The position numbers and the translations under genes are program-made. The notes below the pieces were generated by a model that did not search any database, had not been told where the DNA came from, and saw nothing but the letters and a program-made list of their open reading frames with translations. From NCBI RefSeq assembly GCF_030052815.1, contig NC_079510.1, positions 37,420,358 through 37,484,357 on the forward strand: 64,000 nucleotides of DNA. The letters are read 5' to 3'. The DNA is from Hevea brasiliensis. Its lineage: Eukaryota > Streptophyta > Magnoliopsida > Malpighiales > Euphorbiaceae. Below, in pieces: positions 1 through 12,300 of this stretch. Each line of letters opens with the position of its first letter. The stretch's first letter is position 1.

Positions 1-2040
1 AATCCGGTCATCGATTGGACCGGGTCTTGTGTCCAAAACCATCTACTCGGCGAGAGCTTTCCATAGACACCAAGAACGCCGAAATCCATCTAGCGGATTG
101 TCCGATTTTAGCTCGGGAAGATTTTAGCCCATTTCGACTTTTGGGCTAAATTTCTCGAAAACCGTGAATCCCACGAGGAAACCGAGGCCACCAGCACGCT
201 CCATTCGTCGAGAGCTTCGCAACGACATAAATTTCGAATTTTTCCGACACCGCTTTTCTGGTGGGTCCCACGAACTTCGCAGGTATTTTCGAGCATTAAA
301 TGAGCTTAGAAAATTCTGAAAATTTTATGTACTAACCCCGTGTTATGGGCTTCGTAGGTATCCTCGATTCGCGGAAATTCGGCGATTGACCGGTTTGCAA
401 ATTTCGCCGCATGCACTGCTACGAAAAGTCTCCAAATTGGACCGAGGTTTTGGCTAGCCCCCCATTGTCAGACATCCCGAACGCGTTCCCGAAGTCGGAA
501 TCGGCAAAGGTAAACCCGAACATTGCTTTTTCGTAATTTTCTAGTGCTTAAATAGGATTAAAAATCCATAAAATATTCGTGGTAGCTTAGAAAATTACGA
601 TTCTTTTTGCAATAGCTTAGTAATATTGCTAAGGACCGTGGGGCAAAGTTTTATAATTTTTAGAGCTTGTTTGGGCAGTTTTTGCAAAAATGATCAATAA
701 TAAGGACTAAATTGAAATTTTTCGTATTGTGATGGATGATTGATTTGATGGGCCCAGGAGGGGCTGTGTGATATGATTGAACTGTTGATATATGGATTGT
801 GAATATAGAAGTGCTTTTAGCCCTTTTTCAGTTGGGTAGGTCCTAGGTATAGGGAGACTCTGCCGATTTTCGCACGACTTAGGACGTACTTGATCTTTTT
901 CTTTGTTTGTATTGAGTCAGACTGTATTAAATAATTGTAATATAATTGTCAGGTGAGCCGGGACAGCCTTCTTCCTCCGCCCAGCCGTCACAGTAATTTG
1001 TCGTCAAGTTTGTGAGTAAAATATTAATTTTAACTGTAATTTCGATATTATTATATGTTCAGCATGTCCATGCATCACTTATATGCATATATTTATGTAG
1101 TTAAACTCTAGGCACGAATTATGTTGCATTGATAACTGTTAATGTGCCATGAGTGTTGTTGTGGTAATTTGGAGCGGTGTCGTGCGTTGGCGTGCGGTGA
1201 TGTGGTGTGGACTATGGATAGGACGGTAGACACGCTTGAGTTCTTCATTGACCCGGTCCTTCGTGGTAGACACGGCTTGAGATCTTCGCTGGGAACACGA
1301 TTTGGTAAATAAGTGGAAGTCCGATCTGAGTTCTTCGCTTGCACCAGATTGGATTTAAGAGAGTCAGATAGGGATCACCCCATATACTATGAATGATGTT
1401 ACAGGTGTGTGAGTGCTCCAAATTACCTTTTGATGCTAGGATGTGAATATGATGTTTATGTTGCATTTCACTCTACAGGGTGCATTAGTTTCAGATAGTT
1501 CTAGAGATTATATTTAAGATTGATATTTTAATCTCTGAGTCGAACGCTCACTCCTGTTCAAAAATTTTTACAGCCACGAGGATATTTTGTTCGGTTAACT
1601 CGCTTATCCTTCTCAGGTTGTTTATCCATGTTTGTGTAATTTTAATTACTCCTAGAATTTCCGCATGTGTTAGCAGTATTTATTTGAATTTGGTCTGTAA
1701 TACTTTTATCATGTTGGACCTGTAAACTTAAATATGTTATGTATGTTTGATGGATTGGATGAGGGAGCTGAGCTCCCATTTATTTTATGTTGATGAGTAT
1801 GTGGAGGGTGAGCTGAGCTCCCCAATTGAGTATTTATTGTGTTTACAGGTCGGGTGAGTCAAAAACTCCCCGTTGGAAAGTCCATTTTATGGCCGGACTC
1901 TGTCCGTTTGGTTTCTTGAATTTGGGCCCAATGGGCCTCAGAATTGGGTAAATGAACAGTTAAGGCTTACTACGGGCCTCGGGGGCTTTAGGCTGGCCCA
2001 GGTCCTAGTGCCGGTCCGGCCCATAGGTTGGGTCGTGACA
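1..2040 (+). mobile_element. Ty3/gypsy LTR, 3' portion, cut by window start
   Basis: The right boundary is clear: the sequence ends in GGGTCGTGACA at 2040, and what follows is unrelated AT-rich DNA. The complete element in this window has LTRs that end in GTGTGACA next to a PBS, so by analogy this LTR reads on the plus strand. No PBS follows position 2040, so this is a 3' LTR or a solo LTR. The GC-richer stretch at 1-520 and the motif ACTCTGCCGATTTT near 855 resemble the conserved GGCACTCTGCC patch of the other giant LTRs here. The left end and one copy of the target duplication lie outside the window. No coding capacity was recognised. Confidence 0.7.
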
Positions 2041-5000
2041 TTAAAAGTCGTTTTAAATTAAAAATTGACACTAATCCATTTTTAAATTTGATTTTTGTTA
2101 TGACAAATTTATATCATTATGCTCAGCTATTATATGAAAGAAAATTTCAATTTTTCTAACCTAATAGAAAAAATAAAAATAGAAAGCTTGTTGGAAAAGA
2201 TTATGAAAAAGATACTTATTTATAAACATAAATTAGCTAATTAAGAGTTATAATAATAGCATCAATTTATAGAAATTAGACAAATTCATATTAAAGCAAA
2301 ATCGAAATAGAGAAATATTATTTATGTAGACTTACTCTAACATGTGGATGTAGTTTAATTCAATGATATTACTTCACATCATCTATATGTATAGAGTTTA
2401 AGGATAATTATAAATAATTGATAAATTTATCAATCATTATTCTAATATGGCATGATATTACTGGTGTAGTCGATCTACATGCTGACGTGATAGATTAAGT
2501 TTGTCTTAAAATTTCTTAAAAATTAAAATACATATAAAATTTCAGAAATATTTCTCTATTATTAAAACAATTTTGGAAAAAGAAAAACTTTTCTGTCAGA
2601 AAATTATTTCGGGAAAAAAAATCTAGGCAAAAATTTGAGATTTTGGATTTGAATTTTGCAGTATAGTCTTATTTACCTTTTATGAAAACCACCTTGGTTT
2701 GAGTATAGATCAATTGCATTCGCATAAACAGGAGTGAACACCACATGGTGTAAACCCAAAAACAAAGGGGTCATCATCAAATAAGGAAATGGAGGCTCAC
2801 CTGGCCCTTCTTAGTCCTCATGCGTATTCTCCATAATCTTGATGTTTTTCTTTTTAAGGAAAAACTATGTAGAGAAAAGCCTAATTGATTTGCTTTTCAA
2901 TTTCAAAAATTGATCACCTTGCCCTATCCTCATTAAGGGTACCTTTCAATGAGTAATTAAAATACATACCAACCTTACACGCCATAGGCTCACATATGCT
3001 ATACTATATGTAAGTATGAATGGAAATGTTTACACACGTATAAGAAAATGAAGATGGTTTCCCTAATGGTGAGCAAAGAGCAACATAGTTGGCGGAAGTT
3101 CTTCCACTTTGGGAGCTCAGAGAGAGCAAAACTTTGAAAAACTTTGATTGGGTTTATAGGCTTTATGTGGGTTTATGATGCGGATGTTTGCAATAGAAAT
3201 CCGACCAAAGAATTGGTGACCCATAAGACCATTAGCTATATAAGGTAGAAAAGCATAATCATCATCATCAACAACCAATCTTGAGGCTTTTTAAGGAGAG
3301 GAGGCAAGAAAATTGAATTATTTGTTTTGCTTTGCTTTTTTTTATTTATTTATTTATTTATTGAGTGTGTGCATGCATGGTGCACGTGCAACAGGCTAAA
3401 AATAATAATAAAAAAAATAAGTATATATATATATATATATATATTGAAAGAGGGTATTTATAAAACTTAATTACAAAAGGGAGTGATCCAAAACTTATTC
3501 TCAAACTCAAAATTGTAGTTGAGAATAGCAACTTGAAGATAAGAAATAAGTTGGGGTCTACCTTAATAATGCTATTTGTTTTAGTAATTATCAATCATTT
3601 TATTTGTAGTTAGTAGTTTATATAATTATTTAAAGTAGAAATTTTTAATAAATTAATTATTAATTTAATTATTAAATATAAAATAAAAAAAATGAGTATC
3701 ATCTATATATATATAATCGCTAAATGTTAAGAGAGATTTTATTTTTTTAATTTTTAAATATTAATATAATTTATACGGTTGATTAATATAAATAAAAAGA
3801 TAACATTAAATAATACCTTTCGGCAAACGCGCCAACGTTGCAAACGCAAAACACGACTTGTGAGCATTCTCAGCGCAACACCAACACACAATCGTACGCA
3901 GTGACTGCATGCATTGAAGTGTCACGTCTGCATAACGCTCTCTCTCTATATCTCTCTCTCAATCATCATTCTATTCTGTATCTTTCTTTATATAATTTAT
4001 AATATTATTTTTTTCTTCTTTAAATTTTGGATGTTTATTATATGAATTATTTTTTTTACTTGAATGTATAATTAATAAAACTGTAAAAAATACAAGTCGC
4101 TTTTTCGATTCGCGGTTACATCTACCGAGTTGCAGTGATTAATATTCCATGCACCTATATAAACGATGGCCACTATATGATACTGTACCCTTTTCTCTTG
4201 CTTACAAAGCATAATCATTGTAGACATTCTTTTTGAAATGTCATGTCTAATGTTTCTTGATGTTCTCGTTGCACCTTTGTGTAGAGACAAATCATGATTA
4301 TATTTTTGTCTTTCTATCTTTTATTTTTAATTAGTTGCTTTTTGAGAAGTTTGAGTTATATATATTATCTCCATTCTTTGACTTAACAGACCTATGTATC
4401 GCTCTTCTTCTCTCTCTCTTGGGTTGGAGAGGTAATTAACCAATAAAGGGCATGGATTGAAAAGATAGGATACAATTAGGCTTAATTAGCAGGAAATTTT
4501 GAAAAAAGAAAGAGAGAAAAGGGTGGACACTTCAAAACTCTCAAAAACTTCAATGAATATATATACTATGTAATATTCTTTTTATATAATTAATTTTGAC
4601 TTAAAGTTAATATAAATTTAATTTAGTTCATTTTCAACTTCTTATCTTAATTAGTCTAAAAATTTCAATTTAAACTCAATTTCATTTAAAAATAAAAAAA
4701 AATTTTAGCTTAAATAAAAAAAGGAAATTAAAATTTTTAATTTTTGATTTAAATAAAAAAATAAAGAAATTTAGCTCATTAATATTAATTTTTGAGTTAA
4801 ATTGAATTTAAATTAAAATTTTTAGATTAATTGAATAAAAAATTTAAAATGGACTAAATTCAACTTCTCCAATAAGTCCAGGAATGAAATTGATTTTTTT
4901 ATCAATTAATTTTAATCAAATTTATAGAAAGATTTTGTAGTCAAAGTATAAAGTATGTTTCCCACTAAATGGCTAACTCAAATGTTCTATCAATACGATT

Positions 5001-6461
5001 AGATCTTTCAAATTAAGATAATTGTGTAAAATAATTTATTTAAATTTTTTATGCAAAACTGTAAAAGTACGAGGTTTTAATTTAAATTTATATTTTGCCT
5101 CAAAGCTATTTTATTTTCTAAATATACATATAAATTTAATTTAATGAAAAAGTATTTTAGAGCTTGAGGATCAATGAAAAAGAAAAAATAAATTCAAACC
5201 TTAATAAATCTTCTCAAAATCAAATGAAACTTTATAAAATAACAAAGAATGATTTGATTTGACTAATTGATATTTAAATTCAATATTTTATAATTTTTTT
5301 TTAATTTAATACTATTAAATTAAAGTTTACTAATGGTAATATGTAATTAAATGGTCTTATTGATAAAGAAGAGTAAATTTATAGTAGCAAATTAATTTAT
5401 TATAAAACCATTTAAGGAAGGTTGACGTAATTATTTGAATGATTATTTCGTAAAAAAAAAAAAAAACTCGGAGGTTGAGCTTTAAAAAAATTAAAAAATC
5501 CATTAAAGGATGAAAAAAAAAAAAAGAGACCAATCACACGTGAAAATTCATTTAGGTGCAGTATTGGTTCCAAAATTTGAGCCCATGAAAGAGTTTAATG
5601 TTAATCCATCATCAATTTGGATCTTCCAAGTCCTTTCATCCAGGCCCAGCAAACAAGTTAACTCATCTTCCATCCTTCTGAAAGAGAATCCAAGTCAAGA
5701 ACTTGATCACTTCAAAATCCATGGTGGTGCCTTACACCCAAGGCCGAAGCCATGGCTCCCACCTTCTGCAATATCCTCTTCTCTCTTCTATTCAAAGAGA
5801 AATAGTGCTCCTTGCACTTAAGTAAATATAGACCCCTTCATTATACGAGTAAAGGAACACACGCTCCAGATGCATTTGCTCTATTCAAAACTAAAATTCT
5901 TTTAGCAAAAATTTCCAACACTTTATATGAAAACAAAGAAATTAAACACAAGATTCCATAGCAGGCAAAATTGAACAAGTTGTTCTTATCCAGAAAGTAA
6001 AAATTCCTATGCGTAAAGATTACAAGTTTAAAGGGCTTACAATGGTGGACGATCAACTACCCAATGTTAATTCTAACATTTTAACAAAGATTAGTCCAAA
6101 CTCAAGTAAACTTATAAATTGTACCCACCCATTCATACACTTTGCCCTGTTAAATTGAACACATACACAGAAGAGAATTCTATACCTATCCATGGTTTGT
6201 AACTCAACACCTTGTCTTGGGAGATTAGAATCAGCCGATTCAAAAAAATTGCAAGCATTACCTCTTTACAACAACACCCATGAAGAAAAATAAAAATAAA
6301 AATTCTCATTAAAGAAATCGGTTAAAACCCCAACAAAGAAAACATTTTGACTTACCCCATAGTTCATCTATAGAATCTCCTAAGGTGAGAATTTGTCAAT
6401 GGAATTGTCAATTTTACATATTCATCAGAATGACACAATGAAATGCGATTGGATGTGAGCT
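2041..6461. other. AT-rich intergenic stretch without a recognised gene
   Basis: I see no gene, RNA gene or clear transposon terminus here. It holds an (AT)n microsatellite near 3420-3445, CT-rich runs near 3938-3960, long A/T tracts and one foldback structure, listed separately. A 103-codon open frame on the plus strand at 5510-5821 has no recognisable domain and starts in a poly-A run, so I did not call it a gene. Confidence 0.6.
4619..4862. repeat. MITE-like foldback
   Basis: Two arms of about 64 bp face each other: 4619-4682 reads AATTTAGTTCATTTTC... and the reverse complement of 4799-4862 reads AATTTAGTCCATTTTA.... They match by eye at most positions with a few gaps. The spacer is about 115 bp of A/T-rich DNA. 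No convincing target-site duplication was found, so the class is unknown. A chance palindrome in very AT-rich DNA is possible but unlikely at this length. Confidence 0.5.
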
Positions 6462-6484
6462 TTTCACCACAAAAAAAAAAAAAA

Positions 6485-7020
6485 AGCGGATTTGCAACGG
6501 ATTGAATCCATTGCTAATCCTTAAAAATCCGTTGCTAATTGGTTTTGCAATGAATTTAGTAACCAATTGAATCTGTTGGAATGAGCCTCATTGCTAATTT
6601 ACATTGCAACAAACTGATATTTTCGTTGCTATTAGCAACGGTTTTGCAACCATATAATCTGTTGCAAATGCAAACAGATAAAAGATTCCATTACTAAATT
6701 AATGAGTTTAAACTAAATAAAAAAATTTCTAAAAAACATAACCATTGCTACCTGCAACCCATTTAACAACGAAAATCCATTTCAAATAGTAAAGAACAAC
6801 ATTTCTGGTTGCTAATTTTGAGGGTTTTTAATTAAGTAATCTAGCAACTAATCTTGTTGTACGTTGATATTTGCAACGGATTTAGCAATAGATTTTTTGT
6901 TTCTAATTGCAATAGATTAATTGATTGTTGCTAAGGCCCTGGTTGTTTAATGTGCAACCTTTAGCAATCAATTTTGTTCCATTTCTATTTGCAATGGATT
7001 TCCATTGCCATGTTTGTTTC
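6485..7020. repeat. Left subterminal repeat array of the CACTA element
   Basis: About a dozen degenerate copies of TTTGCAACGGATT and its reverse complement AATCCGTTGCTAAT lie head to head and head to tail. In En/Spm such subterminal motifs bind the TNPA protein and are needed for transposition. Many copies have CG changed to CA or TG (for example GCAATGGATT), which fits decay of methylated CpG. Confidence 0.8.
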
Positions 7021-7237
7021 AAATGGCTAAATAAAATTTACAAAAAAAAAGGGTTATTGTATTTTTTTTTAACCTATTAAAACTTGTAAAAACAGTGAAT
7101 ATATTTATACATCTCAAACTAACAATTACACAATACATCTATCCATTTATAATATCACAAAAAATATATATTAAAAGAACACAAAGTCTCATAATTTAAA
7201 ATACGTTGTAACTATTACATGTTGTAAATAACAAATC

Positions 7238-9217
7238 TTAAGCAACTGCCTTTGAGTCACCATCGTCATTCTCATTCTCCTCAGCACGTGGGTCAGATGG
7301 CCAGGGATCTAGTGTAGAAGCAAATGGAAACTCAGAAGGAAACTATGAAGGAGATGAATATGTCTGTTGGCTCATCATTCTCCTCATAAACTCATGAATT
7401 TTAGATAATTGAGTTGTTAATTTATCATTTGCCGCTTTCATCACTTGCATTTCTTCCTCCATCTCCTTTTCACGCAGCTCCTTTTCATCAAGCCTATGTT
7501 GAAGAGACTGCAACAATTCATTACAGTTGTCACTTGTTGGTGTCCATGTGGTAGAACTCGATGAACCCAGATAAAATGTAGATGCCATTGACCCTAAACC
7601 ATAGACTCTCCTCTTCCTTGCCCCACCAACAGCCTCATGTACAAAGCATTTGAATCCATAATAGGAGGCTCACTACCCGACTCTTGTGACTAAGATGCCT
7701 ATTCTTTGAGCCTCAGATAATGCTCCTACACATTAACAAATTACAAGAATAATTGATTTATATTTCTTAAAATTTTAATGTACACAAACTTATAATTTGG
7801 AAAATTAACTTACACTGATTCCTTGTGCTCTAGCATCCACATATTGTCTAGTTGCGCTCGACATATGTGTCTTATTAAATAGCTCATATGCTTCAAGATC
7901 TCTTCCTAATGCCTCTTTCTAATAACCGATTTAAGTTGTAATATGTGCAATACCAATACATTTAAAAATATTTTTTTGTAAGTGTGATTACTGATTTTTT
8001 TTTTATTTTTTATTTTTTTTATACTTACCAGCCTCTCTCGATGTCTCAACTGGGAAATCGATCCCCCACAATGTCTAGCTACACTAGTTCCTTCTCTACT
8101 AGTCCCACTTCTTCAGTTTTGAGAACATTTCTTACATTTTTGATGGTACTCCTTTTTACTCCATTCTTCTTGCCACTTCTACAAAACATTTGTTGTAATT
8201 GTCACTTTACCAGTGTTCCCCTTACGTATCCTATTTGTCAAAGCCCTATATTGCTCAGTAGCCTTCTTCTTCCATGCTGTATACATTGCTTGCTCAATGG
8301 TAGGCACCCACCAAAAGTACTTCTGCATGTGATAGTAATGAATTGTTTATCAAGTTTGCCTTACAAAATACCATTTTCGCTTTATTCATTTTTGTTAGAA
8401 TATTACCTTGAACTCTTCCTAATAAAATCTCTTTATGCTCTTTGGGACCTTCCTCCATCAATATTCGTGTGCAACCAGCTGCTTCTTAATTGAGTGTAAT
8501 CCGGCAGGCACATGGGTCAGACGGGTGCAAGCTGTAAATAAATATGTAAGGTTAATTATGATTATATTATATATATATTATTAATTACCAAAATAACAAA
8601 ATATACTCTAATTTGTACTTGCTATTCGTTAATAGTCTTTATCTCTCTTTGGTATGGCTACCAATGATCAATGGCTTGGCTAAAAGGAGTTCTTTGTCCA
8701 TTTCCATCATTTGTGAATTGGGCAGTACCTGACCCATTTGTTCCTGGAGTATCAAGACCGTGTACAGCCCTAGTAGATAATGTTGTGTTTGCATTTGTTT
8801 TAACATTTGATATATTTATTATTAATCATGTAAGATAATCACACATTTTTAACACATAATTATTCTTTATCCATTACACATTTTATGATAGAATAATTTA
8901 ATAATATAACTACTTGTAGAAGGGGTGGAGTATGTCCCGGCTGCAACATGTGTTACTGGCCCCGTCGACGTACCTTGCCTTTTTGAGAATGATGTAGGAA
9001 GAACATGTACGGAAAGTGGAAGCTATGCAGCTAACTGCTCATTAACAATTAATTGGCCAGCAGCTGCAACTGGCAATGTCTCCTGATGTGGCTATGCTGT
9101 TGCATTGGTTGCCTATTGTGATGCTGGCACCTCCCCTGCTCACTGGTTTGGTATAGGTACACGGGGTGCTTGTCCCTGTCCGCTACCACCTCTGTATGTA
9201 CGGCCTTTGCCCCTCAT
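7238..9217 (-). pseudogene. TNPA-like / Transposase_24 (Ptta/En/Spm) gene, decayed
   Basis: This is the second gene of the CACTA element, read leftward. A possible start at 9217 opens a Gly/Arg-rich N-terminus (MRGKGRTYRGGSGQGQ), then a low-complexity Ala/Thr/Gln region broken by TGA and TAG codons. Near 8040-8110 a GGSISQLRHRE-like stretch matches the GGS-x-S-F-x-x-H motif of plant Transposase_24 proteins. At 7343-7588 lies a charged coiled coil (LDEKELREKEMEEEMQ) typical of their C-terminus. Past one in-frame stop near 7345 the frame runs on to a stop at 7238. Several stops look like CGA to TGA or CAG to TAG changes. The intron structure cannot be set by eye. In autonomous relatives the product binds the subterminal repeats. 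This copy is not functional as read. Confidence 0.7.
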
Positions 9218-9327
9218 CCTACACATATTCATAAAAAATATCATTAAAACCATACTATACAAATAATCATAATAATATGCATGACACACTATACTAATAC
9301 ATAATTTAATATGTAAAATACCATTTT

Positions 9328-12300
9328 TCAATCAGTATCATTATCAATGTCTACATCTTCTTTAGCATATGATTCAGAATCGGACTCAATTATAGGCTCC
9401 TTAACTTCATCAGCTTCATCCTCATCAATTTCAATAAGCATTCCGCTTGGGTCATTCAAATGTTGATGTGCATCAACAATTTCATTTTCTAACAATGGGC
9501 TCTCCATTTCATCCTATTGAAATGGCGAGTCACTTGCCAAAGGATTTGTTACCGTAACTTCTTTACCAACCTCTACCATAGATCTTGCTCTCACTTGCGT
9601 TGCTTGGAATGAGAGGACAAATGGTTCATATTTATTGAATGAACACTTACGGTTGAAATCAACAAGTTTGTACTGTGAGTGCACCTTTGTTCCAACTCTT
9701 GGTGTTAGATCAAACCATTCACATTTGAATAGTATAGTTCTCTTTATAGGCATTTCTGGGTACTCCAATTACACAACTTTAACCAACTATTCATAATAGT
9801 CATTTTTGTCTGTGTTGTAATTGGTTCCCTTTATGCACACACCGCTGTTCATTGATTCTCGCTCTGAACTATGTAATTTTGTTTGAAATTTGAATCCTTT
9901 TATCATGTATCTGAAGGAGCGGGAGCATGTTAATTGGTGCATTAGAACATTGAATTTCAAAATTTTCTTTTAGGGTTTTATGCATTATGCCACATCTCTT
10001 ATGTGCCTAATTAATTTTAATGCTCAATTGCATATTAAAACACTTTTAATATGTATTAGAATCTACATTTGCCATTAAAGATTATGAATTAACAAATTAA
10101 TTCAATCAAACCCTAATTTGAAAGAGAAATTTGGGCACTAACCTGTTTGATGCACTATGGATGCAATTGGCACCTTTAGGAAGCACCTAGGACCCCAAGG
10201 GTTGTCCCTCTCGCTTGTCCACACCAAGATCACCAATAGGTAGCCCCCAACTTTGCTTCTCAAGCCTTGCCAATCAATTATAATTTGGGGTTTTGCTTTT
10301 AGAGAGGTTATATGTGTATATAGGACACTATAAATAATTTCTAGCAATTTTAATTCAAAGGGAATGGAATGATTCTCTTTGAATTGATGAAGAAAAGTAA
10401 GAAGAGGGAGAGGGAGAGAGGTGCCGCCACCTTTGAGAATGAAGAGAGCTATATTTGTTTCTTCTTCTCTTTTCCCTTTTATAATTAGGTCAAATAATCA
10501 CTTAAACTCTTTGCCACATGTCACCACCACATTGTATTTTATTTTTAATTGACTTAATCACATTAAGCCAAGTGTCAAAGCTAGACTTAATCTTGACTTT
10601 GATCACCTTGCATGATAGGAAGACAAATGGCAAACTTATATGGTGCCATGTGCTTCCATCTCATGATGCCACATGTCACCATGTGAAATGACCAAATTAT
10701 CCTTATGTTTTAATTTTGAGTTCTCAACCAAAAATCATTATTTCTCCTCTTCTAATTAATTTATATCAAACATAAATTAACTAATTAATCTCTATTAATT
10801 AATTTCTCATAATTAAATTCATATTTAAACACTTTAAATATAAATTTAACTTATACTATACATCCAATAACCTAGATTTGGTTTCAAGCTATGCTAGGAA
10901 CTTTGCAATCTTATTGCAAACCAAACCTATTTAATTAATCAATAAAACTCTTTAATTAATCAATTAAATCACATTTAACTTGGTGATTAACTTGTGTATA
11001 TGTGTGACTCACTAGGCTCATCACTAATTGGCAATGAGATATGATATTAACTCTTAATATCATCAGAACTCTTTATTACTATGAATGATTTCTCTAAATC
11101 TTTTTAGGCATCTCATAGACCATGGTTGACACCTAGCATAGCATGCCATGGCCACCCAATTAGTAATAAGGAATGCCTTAAATGAACCTTTAATCATTTG
11201 TTACCATGCACTAGAATCTCTCTGTTACAAAATCCCAAATCGAGCTGGGGTCATAGTTAATGTCAAACCCCATTTGCTATGGACATTATGTTCTCTTTTA
11301 ATTCTAGTTCTTAATTAATTAGATTTTCTTATCAGAAACTTTTTTTCTGACTAAATCTATCTGTCCTGGCTAGGAATTTGAAATATCAAGAATAATTAAA
11401 TGAACATAGGATTTTATCCCTATTTACTTAGGATAACAGATTCCATCTTAATCAACACTTATCTCCATATATAACTAGTAGGAGCCAACATATGCCCATA
11501 TACCCATACATAGTATAAGTATGAAACTAGTATCAAACTCAAACCACCTATATACAAGATAACTATGTTATCTCAGATTTAAAGATTATATGCACTGATA
11601 TGATATATGACAATGCATTGACAAGAGTAAACTCCATGTGCTTGTTATATGCGTCACTGGTTCGGCCTACTTATCATGTATAAGTGCCTATCATGTTTGT
11701 TATATGGCATGAGACTTACCATTCTATCTTATTTATATCTCATATAAATACCTTGGGAACAAACATGATTATAATCTTTCTGGATACGTCATGTCTTTAT
11801 GAAGTATCCTCGATTGTAAACCAATTTATGATACTTTGTGCTAGAAATACTGTCACTCATATTCTTAACAACTTAAGAATAGAATTTCTAATAAAATATT
11901 AATAGACATTTTTTATTACACATAAATATATTATGTAAATGGAAAAAAGAAATTGCATTTTATTAATAAAATATGTATAAGATACATACAAAATGATATG
12001 CTCTAGGGCACACTACTAACAGTATCCACTATATGTCATTACAGTTCGTAGTGGACCTTTTGTCATGGTGAGCAAAATTCATTTGATATGTTTGAATGGG
12101 CATCATATACATAATTATTGAACCATTGTGCAAATTCCCTCTTTAGTTTTTCATCAATAGTTTTGTTGTCAATGGATGTATTAATGCTATGAAGCTCTTA
12201 TACAAAAATCCTATTTACATATGTCAACGTACGATGTTAGTATTTCAATTTTATTTAAACTACAAATGAAATCCAACTATGAGATAACACATAAAACAAA

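Noticed and set aside
3358..3594. 78-codon minus-strand frame with YIYIYIYIY run
   Set aside because: Produced by the (AT)n microsatellite.
5510..5821. 103-codon plus-strand open frame
   Set aside because: No recognisable domain; it starts within a poly-A run (MKKKKRD) and has no promoter or neighbour evidence.
7984..8493. 169-codon plus-strand open frame
   Set aside because: It is antisense to the Transposase_24-like gene, whose GGS...H motif reads on the minus strand; hydrophobic low-complexity composition fits a shadow.
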